DNA of 5,119 nt from an uncultured beta proteobacterium (GTDB lineage Bacteria; Pseudomonadota; Gammaproteobacteria; Burkholderiales; Burkholderiaceae_B). Of this stretch, positions 1 to 5,119 are shown piece after piece (positions within the stretch are counted from its first letter, which is position 1; each line of letters opens with the position of its first letter). The notes under the pieces were generated by a model. That model ran no database searches and was not told the DNA's origin. It saw only the letters and a program-made list of their open reading frames with translations. The position numbers and the translations under genes are program-made. The stretch is from contig CAIYCP010000689.1 in the NCBI GenBank assembly GCA_903924715.1, positions 1-5,119 of the forward strand, written 5' to 3'.

Positions 1-265
1 CGGCGTGGCGCTCAACGTACTCGGTTTCCGCTTGATAAGAGCGCCAACCCTGAAACAGTACCAAGAAGGTCAGCCCAAGTGTTAAGGCGACAAAAGGCAT
101 CCAGCCCGTCAAAAAGCGTGATGCGCCCTGGAGGAGAGCTTTGCTTAAGATAGACGGATTGATCTTGTACCCTTTGAGTCGAAAGTTACCGCCAGTAAAC
201 GATTGCGGTAGAACTATTGTAATAAGGTAGTCGTGGCTTTGGCTATTGCAGTACGGTCGAGACAT
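1..265 (-). CDS. Membrane protein of unknown function, N-terminal fragment (runs off left edge)
   Basis: An open minus-strand frame runs from an ATG at 265 to the left edge without a stop, giving 88 residues. About residues 55-74 (WMPFVALTLGLTFLVLFQGW) form one clear transmembrane helix. It is preceded by basic residues (KGYK, SK, SR), and the segment after it (RSYQAETEYVERHA) is charged, as in an N-in helix leading into a periplasmic domain. A lone N-terminal anchor followed by a helical charged stretch is common in sensor proteins (histidine kinases, diguanylate cyclases), but nothing seen here proves that. The start is uncertain. An in-frame ATG at 316, just after an in-frame TAG, would add 17 unconvincing residues. 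Neither ATG has a good ribosome-binding site. The best SD-like stretch, AAAGGG (170-175), lies 6 nt before an ATC at 163. The frame follows ispB on the same strand and may be co-transcribed. I do not recognise the family. Confidence 0.55.
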   Translation of the reverse strand, partial: MSRPYCNSQSHDYLITIVLPQSFTGGNFRLKGYKINPSILSKALLQGASRFLTGWMPFVALTLGLTFLVLFQGWRSYQAETEYVERHA

Positions 266-345
266 GGAAACGGTCAACGGCTTTGAGCAAACCCGTGTGC
301 TCGCCTTTAGATACATGCGAAGCTTCTAAGCGCAGCGACCTCACC

Positions 346-1314
346 TCACCGGTCGCGCCCAACCGCGAAGGCGCAAAAGTTAAGCAAGGCCTCGCGCGCG
401 GCTGACGCCGGAAACGCTTCGAGCGCTTCGCAGGCCAGGTCAGCCTCAGCCACGGCACACCGCTGTGCATGTTCAAGGGCGCCGGTGTCATGTATCGCTT
501 GCGCAACTGCATCAAAATCGGCCTCGCCGTGCTCAATCGCCTGCCGCACTAGTTTTTTCTGTAAGTCAGTGCCCACTTCAAGGACTCGAATGAGCGGCAA
601 AGTCGGCTTGCCTTCGCGCAAATCATCACCGACGTTTTTACCCAGTGCATTCACATCCCCGCTATAATCTAGTACATCATCCACGAGCTGAAAAGCGGTG
701 CCAATGTGTCGCCCGTAGGCGGCGGCAGCCTCTCGCTGGGTTGCGTTTGCCCCGGCCAGCACCGCCCCCGCTTCAGCGGCAGCCTCAAAAAGCTTGGCAG
801 TTTTAAACCGAACCACCTGTAAATAACGCGCTTCAGAGACATCGGGATCGTGCACATTGAGCAACTGCAACACCTCGCCTTCGGCGATCACTGTGGTGGC
901 GCCAGACATGATTTTCATGATGGGCATGCTGTCGACGTCAACCATCATCTCAAATGCCCGCGAATACAAGTAATCACCCACTAAAACACTGGCGGCATTA
1001 CCAAAGACCGCATTGGCCGTGCTGCGACCGCGCCTGAGGGCCGACTCATCGACCACATCGTCATGTAAAAGGGTGGCCGTATGGATAAATTCAACCACCG
1101 CGGCCATCAAATGGTGGTGGCCGCCCTGATAACCAAGCGCCTGTGCCACCAACAGCAACATGGCCGGGCGCATCCGTTTACCCCCAGCCCCAATGATGTA
1201 ATCGCCGATTGTTCGGATTAAAACTACGTCCGAATCAAGCCGAGACCGGATCACGGCATCAACGGCATCCATATCCCGAGCAACGGGGGCGAGCAGGTCA
1301 GAGATCTTTTGCAC
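346..1314 (-). CDS. ispB: Octaprenyl diphosphate synthase (trans-isoprenyl diphosphate synthase)
   Basis: Cytosolic prenyltransferase that extends farnesyl diphosphate with isopentenyl diphosphate units to give the C40 side chain of ubiquinone-8 (family knowledge). The 322-residue product has the usual IspB length. Visible motifs are GGKRMRP (44-50), the first aspartate-rich motif LLHDDVVDE with D85, D86 and D89, then the RRGRSTAN segment (94-101), K171-T172, and the second aspartate-rich motif QLVDDVLDY with D212, D213 and D216, followed by GKNVGDDLREGKPTLP (225-240). I chose the GTG at 1314 because the protein then begins VQKISDLLAPVARDM, matching typical IspB N-termini, with a purine-rich AAGAAAG a few bases upstream. 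The frame stays open to an ATG at 1683, but that extension would lie antisense to rplU. The bulky residues just after the first aspartate-rich motif were not used to fix chain length, so C40 is inferred from the lineage. The gene is divergent from rplU, and no terminator is evident after its TGA. Confidence 0.95.
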   Translation of the reverse strand: MQKISDLLAPVARDMDAVDAVIRSRLDSDVVLIRTIGDYIIGAGGKRMRPAMLLLVAQALGYQGGHHHLMAAVVEFIHTATLLHDDVVDESALRRGRSTANAVFGNAASVLVGDYLYSRAFEMMVDVDSMPIMKIMSGATTVIAEGEVLQLLNVHDPDVSEARYLQVVRFKTAKLFEAAAEAGAVLAGANATQREAAAAYGRHIGTAFQLVDDVLDYSGDVNALGKNVGDDLREGKPTLPLIRVLEVGTDLQKKLVRQAIEHGEADFDAVAQAIHDTGALEHAQRCAVAEADLACEALEAFPASAAREALLNFCAFAVGRDR

Positions 1315-1324
1315 AGACTTTCTT

Positions 1325-1353
1325 TTGACTTTCAAGTGGTTACGCGCTATTAT
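1325..1353 (+). promoter_or_regulatory. Sigma-70 promoter for rplU-rpmA
   Basis: TTGACT (1325-1330) matches the -35 consensus at five of six positions. After a spacer of exactly 17 nt, TATTAT (1348-1353) matches the -10 consensus at five of six. Transcription should start near 1359-1361, giving a leader of about 50 nt before rplU. Strength this close to consensus suits a ribosomal-protein operon. The -35 lies only about 10 bp from the ispB start codon on the other strand, so the divergent ispB promoter must overlap this element. I found no convincing -35/-10 pair for ispB in the spacer. Confidence 0.8.
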
Positions 1354-1359
1354 TTCGGG

Positions 1360-1378
1360 CTCGGCTACTTTAGCCGGG
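1360..1378 (+). promoter_or_regulatory. Hairpin at the 5' end of the rplU leader
   Basis: CTCGGCTA (1360-1367) and TAGCCGGG (1371-1378) form an 8-bp stem with one G-U pair and a three-base CTT loop. The stem begins at the predicted transcription start. It ends 21 nt before the rplU SD (GAGG, 1400-1403), so it does not cover the ribosome-binding site. No U-tract follows, so it is not a terminator. It could protect the mRNA 5' end or be bound by bL21 for autogenous control; both are inference. I cannot assign it to a known ribosomal leader family. Confidence 0.45.
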
Positions 1379-1410
1379 ATTCCAATTGCACTAAAACACG
1401 AGGTTAACCC

Positions 1411-1722
1411 ATGTACGCGGTCATAAAAACTGGAGGCAAGCAGTATCGCATTGCTTCTGGTGAAAAACTTAAAATAGAACAGATACCGGCAGACATTGGG
1501 CAAGAAATCACGCTGGATCAGGTGTTGTCCGTAGGCGAAGGCGACCAACTTAAGGTTGGTACTCCGCTTGTGGCTGGCGCTCTGGTCAAGGCAACGGTTC
1601 TTGCGCAAGGACGCCATGATAAGGTCACGATCTTCAAGATGCGTCGTCGCAAGCATTACCAAAAGCATCAAGGCCACCGTCAAAACTACACTGAGATTTT
1701 AATCGGCGACATCACAGCTTAA
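1411..1722 (+). CDS. rplU: 50S ribosomal protein bL21
   Basis: Structural protein of the large ribosomal subunit that binds 23S rRNA. The 103-residue product has exactly the usual bL21 length. It starts with the hallmark MYAVIKTGGKQYRI, continues through the barrel segment containing VGTPLVAGALVKATVL, and ends with the very basic rRNA-binding stretch FKMRRRKHYQKHQGHRQNYTEI (about 75-96). GAGG at 1400-1403 lies 7 nt before the ATG and supports this start. It is the first gene of the operon, about 50 nt behind a near-consensus promoter and a leader hairpin, and is followed 45 nt later by rpmA, the classic bacterial pairing. Confidence 0.98.
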   Translation: MYAVIKTGGKQYRIASGEKLKIEQIPADIGQEITLDQVLSVGEGDQLKVGTPLVAGALVKATVLAQGRHDKVTIFKMRRRKHYQKHQGHRQNYTEILIGDITA

Positions 1723-1767
1723 GCGCTGCATTGTCCTCTTAAATCTCAGCTAAATCTAGGAACAAAC

Positions 1768-2028
1768 ATGGCACAGAAAAAAGGCGGCGGCTCGACGCGC
1801 AACGGTCGTGACTCAGAATCGAAACGCCTGGGCGTTAAAGCCTACGGCGGCGAACTGATTCCGGCCGGTTCAATTATCGTGCGTCAGCGCGGTACAACGT
1901 TTCATCCCGGCACAAACGTGGGTTTGGGTAAAGACCACACTCTGTATGCGCTGATTGACGGTCACGTCAAATTTTCGGTTCAAGGCAAGCTCAACAAGTC
2001 AACGGTTTCGATCGTTTCGGCTGAGTAA
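1768..2028 (+). CDS. rpmA: 50S ribosomal protein bL27
   Basis: Large-subunit protein whose N-terminal tail reaches the peptidyl-transferase centre. The 86-residue product is full length. It begins MAQKKGGGSTRNGRDSESKR, the conserved tail that touches tRNA ends, and then shows GGELIPAGSIIVRQRGTTFHPG and GKDHTLYALIDG, the core of the family. There is no cleavable N-terminal extension of the type known in Firmicutes, as expected for a proteobacterium. AGGAA at 1758-1762 gives a well-spaced SD before the ATG. The gene is co-transcribed with rplU and followed after 16 bp by a strong terminator hairpin. Confidence 0.98.
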   Translation: MAQKKGGGSTRNGRDSESKRLGVKAYGGELIPAGSIIVRQRGTTFHPGTNVGLGKDHTLYALIDGHVKFSVQGKLNKSTVSIVSAE

Positions 2029-2044
2029 GCTGCTTTTTAGTTCT

Positions 2045-2080
2045 AAAAGCCCTGTCGCAAGCGGCAGGGCTTTTTCTTTT
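2045..2080 (+). terminator. Intrinsic terminator after rpmA
   Basis: AAAAGCCCTGTCG (2045-2057) pairs with CGGCAGGGCTTTT (2062-2074), 13 pairs including one G-U, around a CAAG loop (2058-2061). The 3' side runs into a T-rich tail, TTTTTCTTTT (2071-2080). The GC-rich core followed by the U-tract is a textbook Rho-independent terminator for the rplU-rpmA transcript. The A-run before the stem would also provide U residues on the other strand, so it could work in both directions. It ends only 17 nt before the obgE ATG. Confidence 0.92.
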
Positions 2081-2097
2081 CACGGTACCATTCTCTT

Positions 2098-3228
2098 ATG
2101 AAATTCGTCGACGAAGCCACCATTGAAGTCATTGCCGGTAAAGGCGGAAATGGCGCGCACAGTTTTCGCCGCGAAAAGTTCATCCCAAAGGGCGGACCCG
2201 ACGGTGGTGATGGCGGTCGCGGCGGCTCGGTGTTTGCCATTGCCGACCGCAATATCAACACCTTGATTGATTACCGTTATGCGCGCAAACACCTTGCGAA
2301 AGGTGGTGAGCATGGTCGTGGCTCAGATCAGTACGGTGCGGCCGCTGCCAACATTACGTTGCGCGTACCTGTGGGCACAATTATTTATGACGCCGAAACC
2401 GGCGAAGAACTCTTTGACCTGAGCCGTCACGCTCAGCAGGTCACCTTAGCCGCAGGCGGCGAAGGTGGCTTGGGTAATCTGCATTTCAAATCAAGCGTGA
2501 ACCGCGCGCCTAAACAGTGGACTCCCGGCAAAGAGGGCGAGCAGCGCCGCTTGCGTCTCGAGCTCAAAGTGCTGGCCGATGTGGGCTTGCTCGGCATGCC
2601 TAACGCGGGCAAATCGACGCTGATCAGCCGCATCTCAAATGCGCGCCCCAAGATTGCCGATTACCCCTTTACAACGCTACATCCGAACTTGGGGGTCGTA
2701 CGCACCTCAGAAGCACGTAGCTTTGTTGTGGCGGATATCCCGGGCTTAATCGAAGGCGCCTCTGAAGGTGCCGGCTTGGGGCATTTGTTCTTGCGTCATC
2801 TGACCCGCACGCGCATCTTGCTACATCTGGTGGATGTGTCGTCGCACGACCCAGACGAAGATGCCGTGGCGCGTGCTGTGGGCGAAGCGCGCGCAATCGT
2901 TGAAGAACTTCGTCTATACGACGAAGCGCTGTACAACAAGCCGCGCTGGCTGGTGCTCAATAAGCTTGATGTCGTGAACGACCCGGCTGCAGTCAAAAAA
3001 CGCTTCTGTAAAGAATATGGCTGGAAAGGCCCCGTCTTTGCGATCTCAGCGTTGTCAGGTGATGGCACCCAACAGCTTATTTGGGATCTACAAAATGCAA
3101 TTGATGCATATCGCCAAGAAGACAACATCGCTGAAGACCTTGCCGACGGCACCTTTGTCGCTGAAGATCCGCGTTTTGACGAAACCCGCAGCACGGCCGA
3201 ATCTCGGCCTGCTGAGCCAAAAGAATAA
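2098..3228 (+). CDS. obgE: Obg-family GTPase (ribosome assembly and stress GTPase)
   Basis: GTP-binding protein associated with the 50S subunit, involved in late ribosome assembly and the stringent response (family knowledge). The 376-residue product has the glycine-rich Obg domain (about 1-158), with KGGNGAHSFRREKFIPKGGPDGGDGGRGG near the start. The G domain follows: G1 GMPNAGKST (166-174), switch I YPFTT (189-193), G3 DIPG (213-216), G4 NKLD (288-291) and G5 SALSG (317-321). The tail after about 340 is acidic and low in complexity (EDNIAEDLADG, AEDPRFDETR) and lacks the folded C-terminal domain of some Gram-positive Obg proteins. The start MKFVDEAT is the family's standard N-terminus. Upstream there is no Shine-Dalgarno sequence, only a pyrimidine-rich stretch directly after the rpmA terminator. 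Expression presumably relies on read-through or on a promoter I cannot see. Confidence 0.97.
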   Translation: MKFVDEATIEVIAGKGGNGAHSFRREKFIPKGGPDGGDGGRGGSVFAIADRNINTLIDYRYARKHLAKGGEHGRGSDQYGAAAANITLRVPVGTIIYDAETGEELFDLSRHAQQVTLAAGGEGGLGNLHFKSSVNRAPKQWTPGKEGEQRRLRLELKVLADVGLLGMPNAGKSTLISRISNARPKIADYPFTTLHPNLGVVRTSEARSFVVADIPGLIEGASEGAGLGHLFLRHLTRTRILLHLVDVSSHDPDEDAVARAVGEARAIVEELRLYDEALYNKPRWLVLNKLDVVNDPAAVKKRFCKEYGWKGPVFAISALSGDGTQQLIWDLQNAIDAYRQEDNIAEDLADGTFVAEDPRFDETRSTAESRPAEPKE

Positions 3229-3239
3229 AACTGTCTGCT

Positions 3240-4376
3240 ATGACTGCGACCCCTCAAACGACTTCGGTGATTGCGACTGCCTCACGGCTCGTCGCCAAGG
3301 TGGGCTCATCGCTCGTCACCAATGATGGGCGGGGTATCGATCGTGAAGCGGTTGCACATTGGGCCGGTCAGATCGCTGCGCTACGAACTCAAGGCAAGCA
3401 AGTGGTGCTGGTCTCAAGTGGTGCGATTGCCGAAGGGATGGCACGCCTGAACTGGACCAAACGCCCGACACTGATGCATGAGCTTCAGGCGGCTGCGGCT
3501 GTGGGCCAAATGGGATTGGCACAGGCCTACGAAGTTGCCTTTGCGAAACACAACCTACGAACCGCACAAATTTTACTGACGCACGAAGATCTGTCTAACC
3601 GGCAACGGTATCTCAACGCGCGCTCAACGTTGTTTGCCTTGCTGCGCTTGGGTGTTGTGCCGATCGTCAACGAAAACGACACGGTCGCGACAGAAGAAAT
3701 TGCAGTGGGTGATAACGATACCCTGGGCGCCTTGGTCACCAATCTGATCGAGGCCGATGCGTTAGTGATCCTGACAGATCAGCGTGGCTTATACGATTCG
3801 GATCCACGCAAAAATCCTGACGCCTTATTTGTCGCGCATGGTTTGGCGGGTGACTCCTCGTTAGAAGCCATGGCGGGCAGCGAAGGTGGCGGACTCGGCA
3901 AAGGTGGCATGCTGACAAAAATTCTGGCCGCCAAGCGTGCCGCACGCAGCGGTGCGCACACCGTAATCGCCTCGGGGCGCGAACCCAACGTGCTAGTGCG
4001 CTTGGCACAAGGTGAATGCATTGGCTCTGAACTCAGAGCTGAACTCCCCGTGCTTTCAGCTCGCAAACAGTGGATGGCGGATCATCTGCGTCTTCGTGGC
4101 AAGCTGGTGCTCGACGCCGGCGCGATCAAGGCTCTGGTCCTCGAGGGCAAAAGTCTGCTGCCCGTCGGCGTGCGTGCCGTTGAGGGTGAGTTTGAACCGG
4201 GTGATGTAGTGGCCTGTGTCGACGCCAAGGGCAAAGAATGCGCCCGTGGCCTGGTCAATTACTCCTCGTCGGACACCCGTCGCATCATGGGTCAAGCCTC
4301 GACCCAAATCGCCGACATCTTGGGCAGCATGCCCGAAAGCGAATTGATGCACCGCGACAATTTGATTATCCTGTAA
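3240..4376 (+). CDS. proB: Glutamate 5-kinase
   Basis: Cytosolic enzyme that phosphorylates glutamate with ATP to glutamyl 5-phosphate, the first and feedback-controlled step of proline synthesis. The 378-residue product has the amino-acid kinase fold (about 15-255), with KVGSS (20-24), VSSGAIAEGM (58-67), PIVNENDTV (141-149), GDNDTLGALV (157-166), LTDQRGLYDSDPR (178-190) and GKGGMLTK (220-227). A C-terminal PUA domain follows (about 280-365), containing KSLLPVGVRAVEGEFEPGD. The two-domain length matches the bacterial ProB type. The ATG lies 11 nt after the obgE stop with no good SD, which suggests coupling to obgE translation. The partner gene proA is not in this window. Placement behind obgE is a familiar arrangement in betaproteobacteria. 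Confidence 0.97.
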   Translation: MTATPQTTSVIATASRLVAKVGSSLVTNDGRGIDREAVAHWAGQIAALRTQGKQVVLVSSGAIAEGMARLNWTKRPTLMHELQAAAAVGQMGLAQAYEVAFAKHNLRTAQILLTHEDLSNRQRYLNARSTLFALLRLGVVPIVNENDTVATEEIAVGDNDTLGALVTNLIEADALVILTDQRGLYDSDPRKNPDALFVAHGLAGDSSLEAMAGSEGGGLGKGGMLTKILAAKRAARSGAHTVIASGREPNVLVRLAQGECIGSELRAELPVLSARKQWMADHLRLRGKLVLDAGAIKALVLEGKSLLPVGVRAVEGEFEPGDVVACVDAKGKECARGLVNYSSSDTRRIMGQASTQIADILGSMPESELMHRDNLIIL

Positions 4377-4380
4377 CAGA

Positions 4381-4403
4381 TCCCCCTTTCGAGCGCAGGG
4401 GGA
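4381..4403 (+). terminator. GC-rich hairpin after proB, possible terminator without U-tract
   Basis: TCCCCCT (4381-4387) pairs perfectly with AGGGGGA (4397-4403) around a 9-nt loop, starting 4 nt after the proB stop. No T-run follows on either strand, so it is not a canonical intrinsic terminator. It may stabilise the 3' end of the obgE-proB mRNA or slow polymerase ahead of the thiC promoter, whose proposed -35 begins 2 nt later. Confidence 0.45.
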
Positions 4404-4405
4404 AG

Positions 4406-4434
4406 GTGTCAAATTCTCAAAGACATCCTATACT
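4406..4434 (+). promoter_or_regulatory. Probable sigma-70 promoter for thiC
   Basis: GTGTCA (4406-4411, four of six to the -35 consensus) and TATACT (4429-4434, five of six to the -10 consensus) are separated by 17 nt. Transcription would begin around 4440-4442, just before the TPP aptamer, which is the right position for a riboswitch-controlled mRNA. Confidence 0.6.
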
Positions 4435-4445
4435 TCAACTCATTA

Positions 4446-4523
4446 TGCGGGGGTACTTGGTAAGTTGCCAGGTTGAGAGAGTCCCTTCGTACCAGTACGG
4501 ATAATGCCGAAGCTGGGAGCGCG
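4446..4523 (+). ncRNA. TPP riboswitch aptamer (THI element) upstream of thiC
   Basis: This RNA binds thiamine pyrophosphate and controls thiC. Recognised segments in order are GCGGGGGTAC (4447-4456), the short P3 arm CTTGG/CCAGG (4456-4460/4468-4472), the THI-box TTGAGAGAGTCCC (4473-4485) and the second half with GGATAATGCC (4499-4508) and CTGGGAGC (4513-4520). P2 is GGGG with TCCC (4450-4453/4482-4485, one G-U). P4 is CGG/CCG around ATAATG. P5 is CCAG/CTGG (4492-4495/4513-4516). The basal P1 is short, about 3 pairs (TGC, 4446-4448, with GCG, 4519-4521, one G-U). Two normally constant stretches differ: CUGAGA reads UUGAGA and ACCUGAU reads ACCAGUA, the latter with a matching change in the opposite P5 strand. 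Position directly before thiC makes the assignment firm. Confidence 0.93.
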
Positions 4524-4553
4524 TTCCGATCACGTCGGAATCCATCCCGATTC

Positions 4554-4577
4554 GGCTCCAATTAAAAAAGCGGAGCC
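4554..4577 (+). promoter_or_regulatory. SD-sequestering hairpin, expression platform of the TPP riboswitch
   Basis: GGCTCC (4554-4559) pairs perfectly with GGAGCC (4572-4577) around an A-rich 12-nt loop. The 3' strand contains the thiC Shine-Dalgarno GGAG (4572-4575), 7 nt before the ATG at 4583, so the closed hairpin should block initiation. GCTCC (4555-4559) can alternatively pair with GGAGC at the aptamer's 3' end (4516-4520), which would free the SD. A separate stem, TTCCGA/TCGGAA (4524-4529/4535-4540), sits between the two. No U-run follows, so translational rather than transcriptional control is the natural reading. Confidence 0.75.
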
Positions 4578-4582
4578 TTTCC

Positions 4583-5119
4583 ATGAATGCCATTCCAAAA
4601 TTTTTAGCCGCCACCGCCGAAGTTGATGCGGCCGCGGTTGCGCCCTTGCCTAAGTCACGCAAAGTCTACGAGATCGGTTCGCGTCCAGATATACGCGTGC
4701 CCTTTCGCGAGATCGAACAAGAAGACACCTCGACCTCGTTTGGTGGTGAAAAAAATCCGCCGTTAACGGTCTATGACTGCAGCGGCCCCTACACTGACCC
4801 AGAGGTCAAAATTGATATCCGCCGTGGCTTGCCCGAGATGCGTCGGGCTTGGATTGAAGAGCGCGGCGACACAGAATTGCTTGCTGGCCCAAGTAGCACT
4901 TATGGTCAAGAACGTTTAGTTGACCCAAAGCTAACCGCCATGCGTTTTAACTTGCAACGTCACCCACGCCGTGCCAAAGCAGGCGCCAACGTGTCGCAAA
5001 TGTACTATGCCCGTCGCGGCATCATTACGCCTGAGATGGAGTACGTCTCGATTCGCGAAAACCTGCGTCGCGAACAATACATTGAAAGCCTGCGTGCCAC
5101 GGGCCCCGAAGGTGAAAAA
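4583..5119 (+). CDS. thiC: Phosphomethylpyrimidine synthase ThiC, N-terminal part (runs off right edge)
   Basis: Radical-SAM enzyme that converts aminoimidazole ribotide into hydroxymethylpyrimidine phosphate, the pyrimidine half of thiamine. The 179 residues present match the N-terminal region of the long proteobacterial ThiC form. They include SRKVYEIGSRPDIRVPFREI (25-44), FGGEKNPP (53-60), VYDCSGPYTDP (63-73), a segment ending in RGLPEMRRAWIEERGDTE (about 81-98), and the highly conserved NVSQMYYARRGIITPEMEY (136-154) followed by IREN (157-160). The iron-sulfur cysteine cluster is near the C-terminus of the family and lies outside the window. A family of roughly 600-plus residues means most of the gene is missing here. 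The start is fixed by a GGAG ribosome-binding site 7 nt upstream. The upstream TPP riboswitch indicates feedback by the pathway end product. Confidence 0.97.
   Translation, partial: MNAIPKFLAATAEVDAAAVAPLPKSRKVYEIGSRPDIRVPFREIEQEDTSTSFGGEKNPPLTVYDCSGPYTDPEVKIDIRRGLPEMRRAWIEERGDTELLAGPSSTYGQERLVDPKLTAMRFNLQRHPRRAKAGANVSQMYYARRGIITPEMEYVSIRENLRREQYIESLRATGPEGEK

Noticed and set aside
1..20. Start of the window resembles the 5' end of a tRNA gene, and a tRNA-Pro near ispB would be plausible in this lineage
   Set aside because: No D-, anticodon- or T-arm sequence follows, and the region reads as a membrane-protein frame on the other strand.
285..302. GAGCA/TGCTC inverted repeat downstream of ispB
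   Set aside because: Only 5 pairs with an 8-nt loop and no U-tract on either strand; not convincing as a terminator.
243..536. Minus-strand open frame of 97 residues overlapping the end of ispB
   Set aside because: It is out of frame with ispB across its conserved C-terminal part and its composition (many Arg, Pro, Ser) is typical of a shadow frame.
1315..1683. N-terminal extension of ispB by 123 residues to an ATG at 1683
   Set aside because: The extra part lies antisense to rplU, has no resemblance to IspB, and would give 445 residues against the usual 320 or so.
1740..1757. Short direct repeat TAAATCT in the rplU-rpmA spacer
   Set aside because: Two 7-bp copies in an A/T-rich spacer are expected by chance and show no further structure.
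2796..3257. Minus-strand open frame of 153 residues inside obgE
   Set aside because: Ser/Arg-rich shadow of the obgE reading frame, with no motif or ribosome-binding site.
3897..3920. Lys in ProB GKGGMLTK where many family members have Thr (GTGGM)
   Set aside because: That position is variable in the glutamate 5-kinase signature as I recall it, and the other signature residues are intact.
4056..4412. Minus-strand open frame of 118 residues over the proB 3' end
   Set aside because: Antisense to the conserved PUA domain of ProB, with no recognisable features.
4435..4662. Minus-strand open frame of 75 residues across the thiC leader
   Set aside because: It is antisense to the TPP riboswitch and the thiC start, and that structure explains the sequence.

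Overview
The window is a conserved housekeeping block of a betaproteobacterium, most likely Burkholderiales and probably close to Alcaligenaceae. This rests on gene order (ispB divergent from rplU-rpmA-obgE-proB), on remembered protein similarity (N-termini of ObgE, ProB and ThiC) and on moderately GC-rich codon use. I could not run a search, so the family-level placement is an inference.

Layout from left to right. Positions 1-265 (minus) hold the N-terminal part of an unrecognised membrane protein that runs off the left edge. Positions 346-1314 (minus) hold ispB, an octaprenyl diphosphate synthase with a GTG start. A 96-bp divergent spacer (1315-1410) carries a near-consensus sigma-70 promoter for rplU and a compact hairpin at the predicted 5' end of that mRNA. 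Then come rplU (bL21, 1411-1722) and rpmA (bL27, 1768-2028), followed by a strong intrinsic terminator (2045-2080). Only 17 nt later obgE begins (2098-3228), with proB 11 nt behind it (3240-4376). After proB there is a GC-rich hairpin, a sigma-70 promoter, a TPP riboswitch and the start of thiC (4583 to the right edge, incomplete).

Functionally, rplU, rpmA and obgE are a ribosome and ribosome-assembly group: two 50S proteins plus the GTPase that monitors 50S maturation. proB is the first step of proline synthesis, and no proA is present in the window. ispB makes the ubiquinone side chain. thiC makes the thiamine pyrimidine and is under TPP feedback. The riboswitch can be read in detail: its last hairpin covers the thiC Shine-Dalgarno sequence, and the strand that does the covering can instead pair with the 3' end of the aptamer, which suggests control of translation initiation.

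I found no mobile element, CRISPR array, tRNA or rRNA gene, and no previously undescribed multi-gene system. The points most worth a second look are regulatory: the divergent TPP aptamer core and its expression platform, the rpmA terminator placed almost on top of an SD-less obgE start, the rplU leader hairpin, and the incomplete left-edge gene.
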